Source: Nocardioides sp. (lineage in GTDB: Bacteria; Actinomycetota; Actinomycetes; Propionibacteriales; Nocardioidaceae). From it: a stretch of 40,409 nt of DNA. The position numbers and the translations under genes were made by a program. The notes under the pieces were generated by a model. It was not told where the DNA came from, ran no database searches, and saw nothing but the letters and a program-made list of their open reading frames with translations. Positions 17,612 to 23,489 of the stretch are shown here, piece after piece. Positions within the stretch are counted from its first letter, which is position 1, and every line of letters starts with the position of its first letter. The DNA lies in assembly GCF_030655615.1 (NCBI RefSeq), contig NZ_JAURVJ010000189.1, positions 1 through 40,409 on the forward strand. The letters run 5' to 3'.

Positions 17612-18113
17612 CGTCACCGGCGTGCTCGACCTGCGCCGCTCCCCGCTCGCCGACACCGCCTTCGGCGTGACCTCGCCCGGCCTCTCGCTGGACGAGCTGC
17701 CGTTCCGCTCGCTGGTCGAGGTCCGCTCGCCCGAGCCGCCGACCGCCCCCGGGCTGGTCTGGCGGCTGGGCCCGGCGTGGTGGCTGGTGGACGACTCACC
17801 GACCACGGAGCCCGCGCTCGAGGTGCCGCTGGCCGACGAGGTCCGTGCCGCCAACCCCGGCTGCCCGGTCGTCGACGTCTCGGCCCAGCGCACGACCATC
17901 GTGGTCACCGGTGAGCACGCCACCCGGCTGCTCGCCCACGGCTGCGCCATCGACCTCACCGTGCTGCCCGTGGGCGAGGCGGTCCAGGGCGACCTCGCCG
18001 GCGCCCAGGTCGTCATCGGCCGCACCGCCGACGAGCTGCGCATCTATGTGCGGCCGGCCTTCGCGCGGCACCTGGCCGCGTGGCTCACGGACGCGGCGCT
18101 GCCCTACACGTGA
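17604..18113 (+). CDS. soxG: Sarcosine oxidase, gamma subunit
   Basis: 169 residues, ATG overlapping the soxA stop by 8 bp. The gamma subunit has a small GcvT-like fold and is needed for tetramer assembly. The sequence is poorly conserved in general; here DVSAQRTTIVVTGEHATRLLAHGCAIDL and the C-terminal IYVRPAFARHLAAWLTDA segment fit the family. Last gene of the operon; it converges on the HxlR regulator with only 9 bp between the stops. Confidence 0.92.
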   Translation: MADVTGVLDLRRSPLADTAFGVTSPGLSLDELPFRSLVEVRSPEPPTAPGLVWRLGPAWWLVDDSPTTEPALEVPLADEVRAANPGCPVVDVSAQRTTIVVTGEHATRLLAHGCAIDLTVLPVGEAVQGDLAGAQVVIGRTADELRIYVRPAFARHLAAWLTDAALPYT

Positions 18114-18122
18114 TCCACAGGG

Positions 18123-18500
18123 TCAGTGCTGGCTGGGGTGCTGGCCGGAGCACTGCTCCGCGGTGAGGTTGTCGCGCGCCCACGTCGACAGCTCGTGGAG
18201 AGCCGGCAGGATCGCCTGGCCGCTGTCGGTCAGGGTGTAGAGCACGGCGAGCGGCGGGCCCTCGTCGACCGTGCGCGCGACGAGGCCGGCGCGGGTGAGC
18301 TCGCCGAGGCGGTCGGACAGCATCGAGTCGCTGATGCCGAGCGAGCGCTTGAGCTCGGCGAAGCCGGCCGGGGCCTGGATCAGGGTGCCGAGCAGGACGC
18401 CGTTCCAGCGCTTGCCGAGGAAGCTGAACGCCCGCTCGAGGGCGGCGTCGCACGCACGCGGCTCGTGCTCGGTCGCGCTCTTCTGGGGCGTCGGGCTCAC
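18123..18500 (-). CDS. HxlR-family transcriptional regulator
   Basis: 125 residues if read from the GTG at 18500; an ATG at 18509 would add three residues. I prefer the GTG because the ATG is part of the -10-like TAGCAT (18513-18508) and the GTG lies 7 nt after it, the leaderless layout seen elsewhere in this window. The winged-helix protein has the HxlR pattern: a Cys near the N-terminus (RACDAALERAFSFLGKRWNG), the recognition region (FAELKRSLGISDSMLSDRL) and a wing (ARTVDEGPPLAVLYTLT). HxlR proteins often sense electrophiles or oxidants through that Cys. It is divergent from a nitroreductase-like gene, which it probably controls. Confidence 0.88.
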   Translation of the reverse strand: MSPTPQKSATEHEPRACDAALERAFSFLGKRWNGVLLGTLIQAPAGFAELKRSLGISDSMLSDRLGELTRAGLVARTVDEGPPLAVLYTLTDSGQAILPALHELSTWARDNLTAEQCSGQHPSQH

Positions 18501-18512
18501 GTGACGCATGCT

Positions 18513-18527
18513 AGTCCGCTTCGGAGT
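18513..18527. promoter_or_regulatory. Candidate HxlR operator 1
   Basis: AGTCCG-CTT-CGGAGT, imperfect inverted repeat (5 of 6 pairs) beside the -10 of the regulator gene. It has the same ACT/AGT outer bases as the second site; weak evidence by itself. Confidence 0.35.
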
Positions 18528-18535
18528 TGACCGCG

Positions 18536-18552
18536 ACTTCTAAAACAGGAGT
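18536..18552. promoter_or_regulatory. Candidate HxlR operator 2 and nitroreductase promoter
   Basis: ACTTCT-AAAAC-AGGAGT, inverted repeat with 5 of 6 pairs and an AT-rich centre that is unusual in this sequence. It runs into TAGCAT (18552-18557), a likely -10 for the nitroreductase gene, giving a leader of about 32 nt with an AAGGA site before the ATG. Confidence 0.45.
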
Positions 18553-18595
18553 AGCATCGTGAAGACAAGCCGCTCTCGATCCGAAGGACCCGCCC

Positions 18596-19213
18596 ATGAC
18601 CACCACCCCGCTCGCCCTCGACTCCCTCGACGAGGCCGCGCGCGGCCTGCTGTTCACCGAGGCCCGCACGGCCAACTCGTTCAGCGACACCCCCGTCACC
18701 GACGACGAGCTGCGCGGCGTGTGGGAACTCGCCCGCTGGTCGCCGTCGATGGCCAACAGCCAGCCGTTGCGCGTCCTGTTCGTCCGCACGCCCGAGGGGC
18801 GCGAGCGACTGCTCGGGCACATGGCGGAGGGCAACGTCGCCAAGACCCGTTCGGCGCCGGCCGTGGCGGTGCTGGCCTACGACAGCGAGTTCCACGAGCA
18901 CTTCCCGACCGTCTTCCCGGCCCGCGGCGAGCTGATGCGCGGCAACTTCGCCAGCATGCCGGGCGAGGCCCGCGAGGGCCTGGCCAAGTACAGCGCCGCG
19001 ATCCAGACCGGTGTCTTCATGCTCGCCGTACGCGCCCACGGCCTCGCCGCCGGCCCGATGGCGGGCTTCGACGGACCGGGCATCGACGCCGAGTTCTTCG
19101 CCGGCACCACCTGGCGCACCCACCTCGTGGTCAACATCGGCCACCCGGGCGTCGACCCGTGGTTCGACCGGCTGCCGCGCCTCGACGAGGACGTCGCGCT
19201 GGCCTGGGCCTGA
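18596..19213 (+). CDS. Nitroreductase-family FMN protein, RutE-like
   Basis: 205 residues, ATG with AAGGA upstream. The WELARWSPSMANSQPLRVLFV segment is the N-terminal FMN-binding part of the nitroreductase fold, and the overall pattern (FTEARTANSFSDTPVTDDEL, MLAVRAHGLAAGPMAGFDG, LVVNIGHPG) resembles the RutE / malonic semialdehyde reductase branch. Such proteins use NAD(P)H and FMN to reduce aldehydes, quinones or nitro compounds. The rest of a pyrimidine-degradation (rut) cluster is absent, so that role is not supported. The divergent HxlR regulator suggests induction by a toxic or electrophilic compound. Confidence 0.85.
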   Translation: MTTTPLALDSLDEAARGLLFTEARTANSFSDTPVTDDELRGVWELARWSPSMANSQPLRVLFVRTPEGRERLLGHMAEGNVAKTRSAPAVAVLAYDSEFHEHFPTVFPARGELMRGNFASMPGEAREGLAKYSAAIQTGVFMLAVRAHGLAAGPMAGFDGPGIDAEFFAGTTWRTHLVVNIGHPGVDPWFDRLPRLDEDVALAWA

Positions 19214-19264
19214 GTTGTGGGTGCCCCGGGGGTGGCGGATCACCCGGCCGGCCGGGGATTCCGA

Positions 19265-19296
19265 CCCCTGTCAGGGGTTGCAACCCCTGACAGGGG
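19265..19296. repeat. 32-bp perfect palindrome with nested hairpins
   Basis: The left arm CCCCTGTCAGGGGTTG (19265-19280) is exactly complementary to 19281-19296. Each arm is itself nearly self-complementary (CCCCTG-T-CAGGGG and CCCCTG-A-CAGGGG), so one long hairpin or two short ones joined by TTGCAA can form. It lies between the convergent nitroreductase and toroid-protein genes. A bidirectional terminator is the plain reading, although no T-tract is present. Confidence 0.75.
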
Positions 19297-19342
19297 GCGG
19301 ACCTCCCTGACCAGTACGCCGTCGGCGTGCGTGCGGCCCGCC

Positions 19343-20200
19343 TCACCGCCTCCCGTGGGCGCGCAGGGTCGTGACCGAGTCGACGGTGAGCCGTCCGCGC
19401 CACTCGACCGCCTGGGCGGGCGACCAGGCGAGGAAGTCGGGGACCCAGCTGCCGTCGGGCTCCTGCTCCGCCGCCAGGTCGTCGAGCGCCGAGGTGACGA
19501 CGTCATCCGTGAAGGCCGCGCGGCTTCGCAGCCCCGGGCGGGGGGAGAGGACCAGGGCGCCGAGCCTCTCGCCCTCGGTGCCGCCCGGGACCGGGACGCT
19601 GCCGTCGGGTCCGAGCTTGTCGGCGAGGACCGCGACCGTCCGCTCCGCCCGGGCGTCGTCGGCGTCGTGGTCGAGGAAGTGGAAGGCGAACTTGACCCAG
19701 AAGTGCTCCAGGTCCGACCCGTCCCCGATGACCGACCAGCACCACTCCCGGGCCCGTTCGCGCCACGGGGTCGGCGCTGCGCCGCCCTGGGAGAGGAGGC
19801 CGACGAGGGCGAGGGTGAAGAAGCCGGCCTCCGGTTCGGGACCCATCCACGGGGCGTGCGGCGCCGACTCGACGGAGGCCAGCACCTGCGGCACGGACCC
19901 GTCGTCGTGCGCGATCGTGGCGAGCCACGCCTCGGCGCGCTGGGTGATCGGGTCGTCGAGAGCGCCGACCTCGGCCAGCACCTCGAGCGCGGAGAACGTC
20001 GCGGCGGGTTGGCTGGCGGCGTCGCGGAGGTCGGGCTCGAGCGCGTTGCCGAACCCGCCGTCGGGGTTCTGGTAGGCGCTCAGGGCCGTGAGGACCGGCT
20101 CGCGCGGCCCGTCGTCGACCAGGAAGGCGAACCGGTGCCGGTCGAGGACCCGTGCGTTGCCGAGGACGGACCGTCGAGCGGCGGCGACGTCGTAGGACAT
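19343..20200 (-). CDS. Alpha/alpha-toroid (prenyltransferase/squalene-cyclase fold) protein of unknown function
   Basis: 285 residues from a leaderless ATG. Several repeats of the terpenoid-cyclase / prenyltransferase toroid are visible: ALSAYQNPDGGFGNALEPD (about residues 40-58), TQRAEAWLATIAHDDGSVPQV and LDDLAAEQEPDGSWVPDFL. These are QW-like motifs with the D-G-G/S-F/W core. There is no DDxD or DxDD cyclase motif, so it is probably not a terpene cyclase. No signal peptide or membrane segment is present, so the protein is cytoplasmic. Its start lies 13 bp after the stop of the AraC-type gene, but it has its own promoter-like sequence in that gap. Confidence 0.75.
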   Translation of the reverse strand: MSYDVAAARRSVLGNARVLDRHRFAFLVDDGPREPVLTALSAYQNPDGGFGNALEPDLRDAASQPAATFSALEVLAEVGALDDPITQRAEAWLATIAHDDGSVPQVLASVESAPHAPWMGPEPEAGFFTLALVGLLSQGGAAPTPWRERAREWCWSVIGDGSDLEHFWVKFAFHFLDHDADDARAERTVAVLADKLGPDGSVPVPGGTEGERLGALVLSPRPGLRSRAAFTDDVVTSALDDLAAEQEPDGSWVPDFLAWSPAQAVEWRGRLTVDSVTTLRAHGRR

Positions 20201-20206
20201 GCCCCG

Positions 20207-20212
20207 ACGCTA
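20207..20212 (-). promoter_or_regulatory. Leaderless -10 (TAGCGT) for the toroid-protein gene
   Basis: On the minus strand TAGCGT is followed by exactly 6 nt and then the ATG at 20200, which would be the first base of the transcript. No Shine-Dalgarno is present. Confidence 0.55.
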
Positions 20213-20213
20213 T

Positions 20214-20939
20214 TCACGCGACGGCGGCCCGGTCTTCCAGGAATCGGACAGGCGTGGTGCCGGTGAGCCGGCGCACCTCGTCACCCATGTGGGCCTGGCT
20301 GGCGTAGCCGGCGCGCAGCGCCCGGTCCGCGAGATCGAGGTCGTCGTCGCCGACGCCGAGGCTCCGCAGTCGCTGCAGCCGCAGCACCCGGGCCAGCATC
20401 TTGGGGCCGTAGCCGACCGTCGCGACGCAGCGCCGCTGCAGCTGACGGTCGCTGACGCCGATGGTCCGCGCCACCTCGCCGACGCGCGCGCCCGGCTCGG
20501 CCAGGAGGCCTGCGGCGTGCTGCACCACCGGATCGGGCCGTACGCCGACCAGGCGGCCCAGCATCAGCCCGTGGACCGCATCGCCCCCGGCCACCGCCAG
20601 CGCGACCGCCACGTCGGCGCCGTGCTCGCCCCACACCTCCGCGGGCTCGACCTGCCGGTCGAGCAGCTCGGACACGTCGCGCCCGAGAGCTGCCGCCGCG
20701 GCCCCCGGGCGCAGCCGCACGCCGTGGACGGTCTCGCCGGGCGACAGCCGCTCGACCCGGGCGGCCGTGTCGGCACCGGCCACCACGAGGCGCCCGGAGT
20801 CGAACCAGACGACGTCGACGCAGCCGTCCGGCACGATGACCTGGCGGTCGACCTCGACCCGTTGCCGCCACAGGCAGGCGACGGTGTCGCGCACGCCGGC
20901 AGGCGGCGCCTGCTCGACGTAGGCCCCGAGCATCGTCAC
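20214..20939 (-). CDS. AraC-family transcriptional regulator
   Basis: 241 residues from the GTG at 20939, which has a strong GGAGGT (complement of 20947-20952) 7 nt upstream; the frame extends further to an ATG at 20972, which lacks such a site. The C-terminal half (about residues 150-235) is an AraC-type double helix-turn-helix (VGEVARTIGVSDRQLQRRCVATVGYGPK, then DRALRAGYASQAHMGDEVRRLTG and TPVRFL). The N-terminal half resembles the DUF6597-type domain (PDGCVDVVWFDSGRLVVAGADT, RLRPGAAAAALG) found in many actinobacterial AraC proteins of unknown ligand. Divergent from the Na+/H+ antiporter across a region with 12-bp tandem repeats. Confidence 0.88.
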   Translation of the reverse strand: MTMLGAYVEQAPPAGVRDTVACLWRQRVEVDRQVIVPDGCVDVVWFDSGRLVVAGADTAARVERLSPGETVHGVRLRPGAAAAALGRDVSELLDRQVEPAEVWGEHGADVAVALAVAGGDAVHGLMLGRLVGVRPDPVVQHAAGLLAEPGARVGEVARTIGVSDRQLQRRCVATVGYGPKMLARVLRLQRLRSLGVGDDDLDLADRALRAGYASQAHMGDEVRRLTGTTPVRFLEDRAAVA

Positions 20940-20946
20940 GGCACTC

Positions 20947-20952
20947 ACCTCC
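20947..20952 (-). promoter_or_regulatory. Strong ribosome binding site fixing the AraC-type start
   Basis: GGAGGT on the minus strand, 7 nt before the GTG at 20939. It excludes the longer ATG start at 20972, since it would lie inside that reading frame. Confidence 0.7.
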
Positions 20953-20983
20953 GTTCCTGCGTCCAGTGTCACGCGCCGGACAA

Positions 20984-21019
20984 GTCAGCGGACACGTCAG
21001 CGGACACGTGAGCGGACGC
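20984..21019. repeat. Three 12-bp tandem repeats in a divergent promoter region
   Basis: GTCAGCGGACAC occurs twice in a row (20984-20995, 20996-21007), followed by GTGAGCGGACGC (21008-21019) and a half copy GTCAGC. They sit between the AraC-type gene and the antiporter, ending just before the antiporter -10. Direct repeats are the usual shape of AraC-family binding sites, so these may be its operators. Confidence 0.6.
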
Positions 21020-21029
21020 GTCAGCCTCC

Positions 21030-21035
21030 TAGGCT
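21030..21035 (+). promoter_or_regulatory. Leaderless -10 (TAGGCT) for the antiporter gene
   Basis: TAGGCT, 6 nt, then the GTG at 21042; no Shine-Dalgarno. Same geometry as at four other genes here. Confidence 0.55.
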
Positions 21036-21041
21036 GCGCGG

Positions 21042-22760
21042 GTGGACCACGAATTCCTGCTCATCGCCGGGACGGGTCTCGCGATCATGATCGCGGCATC
21101 GGTGTTCTCGCGTCGGACGGGCGTCGCGGCGCCGCTGCTGCTGGTGGGCCTCGGGATCGGGGCGAGCTGTCTACCGAGCACGCCGACGATCCACGTCGAG
21201 CCGGAGCTCGTGCTGGCCGGGGTGCTCCCGCCGCTGCTCTACTCGACGGCGGTCAACCTGCCGGTGATCGACGTCCGCCGCAACCTGCTCCTGATCGCCT
21301 GGCTGTCGGTCGTCATGGTGGTGGTCTCGGCGCTGGTGATCGGCGCGGTCGTGCACTGGCTGTTCCCCGGCATCTCGTTCGCCCTCGCCACGGCGCTCGG
21401 GGCCGTCGTGAGCCCGACGGACGCGGTCGCGGCGACCGCGATCGGGCGACGGATCGGGCTGCCACCACGGCTGATGGCGGTGCTCGAGGGCGAGAGCCTC
21501 GTCAACGACGCCTCGGCGCTCGTCGTGCTGCGCACCGCGGTGGCGGCGATCGCCGTGACCGGCGAGTTCGCGCTCGGCCGGACCGCGCTGGAGTTCGCGT
21601 GGGCGGTCGCCGGCGGGGCCGTGATCGGTCTGCTCGTCGGGCTCCTGACGGTGCGGCTGCGCACGCGGCTCGACGACCCGGTGCTGAACACCACGATCTC
21701 GTTCGCGGTGCCCTTCCTGGCCTACTTCCCGGCCGAGGAGGTCGACGCGTCCGGAGTGCTCGCGGTGGTGCTCGCCGGGCTGGTGACCGGGGCGATGGGC
21801 AGCCGTCGCTTCAGCGCCCGTGACCGGCAGACGCAGGCGACGACCTGGGTGACGATCAGCTTCGTCCTCGAGAGCGCGGTGTTCCTCGCGATGGGCTACC
21901 AGCTGCCGGAGGTTGTCGACGCCGCGCAGGCGGAGACCACGACCGCCGAGATCACCGGCCTCGTGGCGGTCGTCGTCGGCCTGCTGGTCGGGCTGCGCTT
22001 CCTCGGGCTCGCCTGGCCCGCCCTCCACCAACGCCTCGCCGGCGCCGACCAGGGCGACCAGCAGCGCGGCCGACTCGACCAGTTCGAGGAGAAGCTCGAC
22101 TCGATGACCCCGGCCGACGACCGCGAGGAGTCGCGGCTGTCCTACGCCCGGCGGCGCCTGGCCCGGGGCCGCGCCGACGTCGAGTTCCAGGAGCGCGAGC
22201 CGATCACGAGCCGCGGCACGGTCGTCATCGCGTGGGCCGGCATGCGCGGCGTCGTCACCGTCGCAGCCGCTCAGACCATCCCGGCCGGCACCCCGCACCG
22301 CGACACCGTGGTCCTCGCCGCGTTCCTCGTCGCCCTGATCACGCTCGTGCTGTTCGGGCTCACGCTCCCGGCGGTCATCGGCGCGATGCGGTTGCGGTCG
22401 GAGAGCGCGGAGGACAAGCAGGGCTCGGTGCAGGCGCTCCTGCGCCGGATCGGCGACGCGTCGGTCGACACCCTCGGTCCGCTCGAGGAGCAGACCATCG
22501 ACGGCGAGCCCGTCGACCCCGAGCTGGCCAGCACGATGAAGGAGCGGATCCTGCCGCGGCTGCTCACCGGCGTCCGCGAGCTCCGAGACGCCGGCCGCCC
22601 CGGCGCGATCGAGCAGACGATGATCATCCAGCGCCGCTACCTCGACGCGATGCGCGACGCCCTCGCCAGCGAGCGCGGCATCGGTGCCTACAGCTCGGAG
22701 ACCTACCGGCAGGTGGAGGCGCTGCTCGACACCCTCGAGCACCGCACCGGCGGCTCCTAG
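21042..22760 (+). CDS. Na+/H+ antiporter, CPA1 family
   Basis: 572 residues from a leaderless GTG. About twelve membrane helices occupy residues 1-450. The transport core is recognisable: ALGAVVSPTDAVAATAIG (about residues 114-132) and LEGESLVNDASALVVLRTAVAA (about 148-170), the paired motifs carrying the conserved Asp residues of CPA1 exchangers. WAGMRGVVTVAAAQTIP (about 398-414) holds the conserved Arg of this family. A charged cytoplasmic segment splits the membrane part (about 330-385), and a hydrophilic C-terminal tail (about 455-572) is the usual regulatory region. It exports Na+ (or K+) against protons, for pH and salt balance. It may be controlled by the divergent AraC-type regulator. 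Confidence 0.92.
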   Translation: MDHEFLLIAGTGLAIMIAASVFSRRTGVAAPLLLVGLGIGASCLPSTPTIHVEPELVLAGVLPPLLYSTAVNLPVIDVRRNLLLIAWLSVVMVVVSALVIGAVVHWLFPGISFALATALGAVVSPTDAVAATAIGRRIGLPPRLMAVLEGESLVNDASALVVLRTAVAAIAVTGEFALGRTALEFAWAVAGGAVIGLLVGLLTVRLRTRLDDPVLNTTISFAVPFLAYFPAEEVDASGVLAVVLAGLVTGAMGSRRFSARDRQTQATTWVTISFVLESAVFLAMGYQLPEVVDAAQAETTTAEITGLVAVVVGLLVGLRFLGLAWPALHQRLAGADQGDQQRGRLDQFEEKLDSMTPADDREESRLSYARRRLARGRADVEFQEREPITSRGTVVIAWAGMRGVVTVAAAQTIPAGTPHRDTVVLAAFLVALITLVLFGLTLPAVIGAMRLRSESAEDKQGSVQALLRRIGDASVDTLGPLEEQTIDGEPVDPELASTMKERILPRLLTGVRELRDAGRPGAIEQTMIIQRRYLDAMRDALASERGIGAYSSETYRQVEALLDTLEHRTGGS

Positions 22761-22774
22761 CCTCGGGAGGCTAG
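22757..22774. terminator. Bidirectional terminator containing both stop codons
   Basis: CTAGCCTC-GG-GAGGCTAG: perfect 8-bp arms. The left arm contains the TAG stop of the antiporter and the right arm the complementary TAG stop of the minus-strand thioesterase gene. Confidence 0.65.
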
Positions 22775-23463
22775 TCGAGCGAGCCGATCCCGGTCGGCCC
22801 GGTGTCCGGGTCGGGCTGGTAGGCCCACCGCGGGATGATGAACAGCCCGGTCGCCTCGACCGCGGGCTCCGCGTCGACGACGTCCGGCCGGATCGTGGCG
22901 GTGACGGTGACCTTGCGGCCCGACTCCTCGGAGACCCGCGCCTCCATCCGGACGGGTCCGAGCGGAAGCGGCCGGACGTAGCGCAGCGTGAGGGTGCCGG
23001 TGACCGTGAGCCGTGTGTGAGCGGCGCTCGCGGTCTCGCCCATCAGATGGTCGAGCAGCAGCGCCGAGACTCCGCCGTGCACGCTGCCGGGCGGACCCTC
23101 GTAGGGCGCCCCCAGGGTCACGGCCGAGCGGACGACGTCGTCGTCGCCCCACGCGAGCCGCACCGGCGGCGCGAACGCGTTGCGGACGCCGACGACCGTG
23201 TTGCCCCAGTTCCACGAGCGACCGTGGGCGTTGTAGTGCACGCCCGCGGGCTCCGCCGGGGCGTCCTCGGCCAGCAGGTCGGCAGCCTCCTGCAGCATGG
23301 CCCGCGCCCGGGCGACCTGCTCCGGGCCGACGCGGCTGCGGATCGTCAGGTCGAGCAGTCGGCGTACGTCGTCGGTGAGCCCGCCCCACAGCGCCTCGGC
23401 GGCGTCGACGTCCTCGGTGGTCAGGTCCTCGAAGGAGAAGGACGACATCGACAGCTCGGACAC
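22771..23463 (-). CDS. Hotdog-fold thioesterase, PaaI/acyl-CoA type
   Basis: 230 residues from a leaderless GTG at 23463 (an in-frame ATG at 23448 is possible). The C-terminal half (about residues 95-215) is a hotdog domain: GAPYEGPPGSVHGGVSALLLDHLMG is the signature helix of PaaI-type acyl-CoA thioesterases, followed by strands TLTLRYVRPLPLGPVRMEARV and KVTVTATIRPD. The N-terminal 90 residues are helical and not recognised. It likely hydrolyses a short or aromatic acyl-CoA; the substrate cannot be told. It stands alone between convergent and tail-to-head neighbours. Confidence 0.82.
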   Translation of the reverse strand: MSELSMSSFSFEDLTTEDVDAAEALWGGLTDDVRRLLDLTIRSRVGPEQVARARAMLQEAADLLAEDAPAEPAGVHYNAHGRSWNWGNTVVGVRNAFAPPVRLAWGDDDVVRSAVTLGAPYEGPPGSVHGGVSALLLDHLMGETASAAHTRLTVTGTLTLRYVRPLPLGPVRMEARVSEESGRKVTVTATIRPDVVDAEPAVEATGLFIIPRWAYQPDPDTGPTGIGSLD

Positions 23464-23469
23464 CTGTCC

Positions 23470-23475
23470 AGCCTA
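23470..23475 (-). promoter_or_regulatory. Leaderless -10 (TAGGCT) for the thioesterase gene
   Basis: On the minus strand TAGGCT, 6 nt, then GTG at 23463. It supports the GTG rather than the ATG 15 nt further in. Confidence 0.55.
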
Positions 23476-23489
23476 GGGCAGGGTCGGGG

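Noticed and set aside
14747..18043. A 1098-codon minus-strand frame opposite the sox genes
   Set aside because: It has shadow composition and no recognisable domain, and it lies opposite four well-supported sarcosine oxidase genes.
18596..19213. Assignment of the nitroreductase-like gene to pyrimidine breakdown (rutE)
   Set aside because: No other rut gene is nearby and the neighbour is an HxlR regulator, so only the family resemblance is kept.
19343..20200. Terpene (squalene-type) cyclase
   Set aside because: The toroid repeats are present but no DxDD or DDxxD catalytic motif is seen, and no terpene genes surround it.
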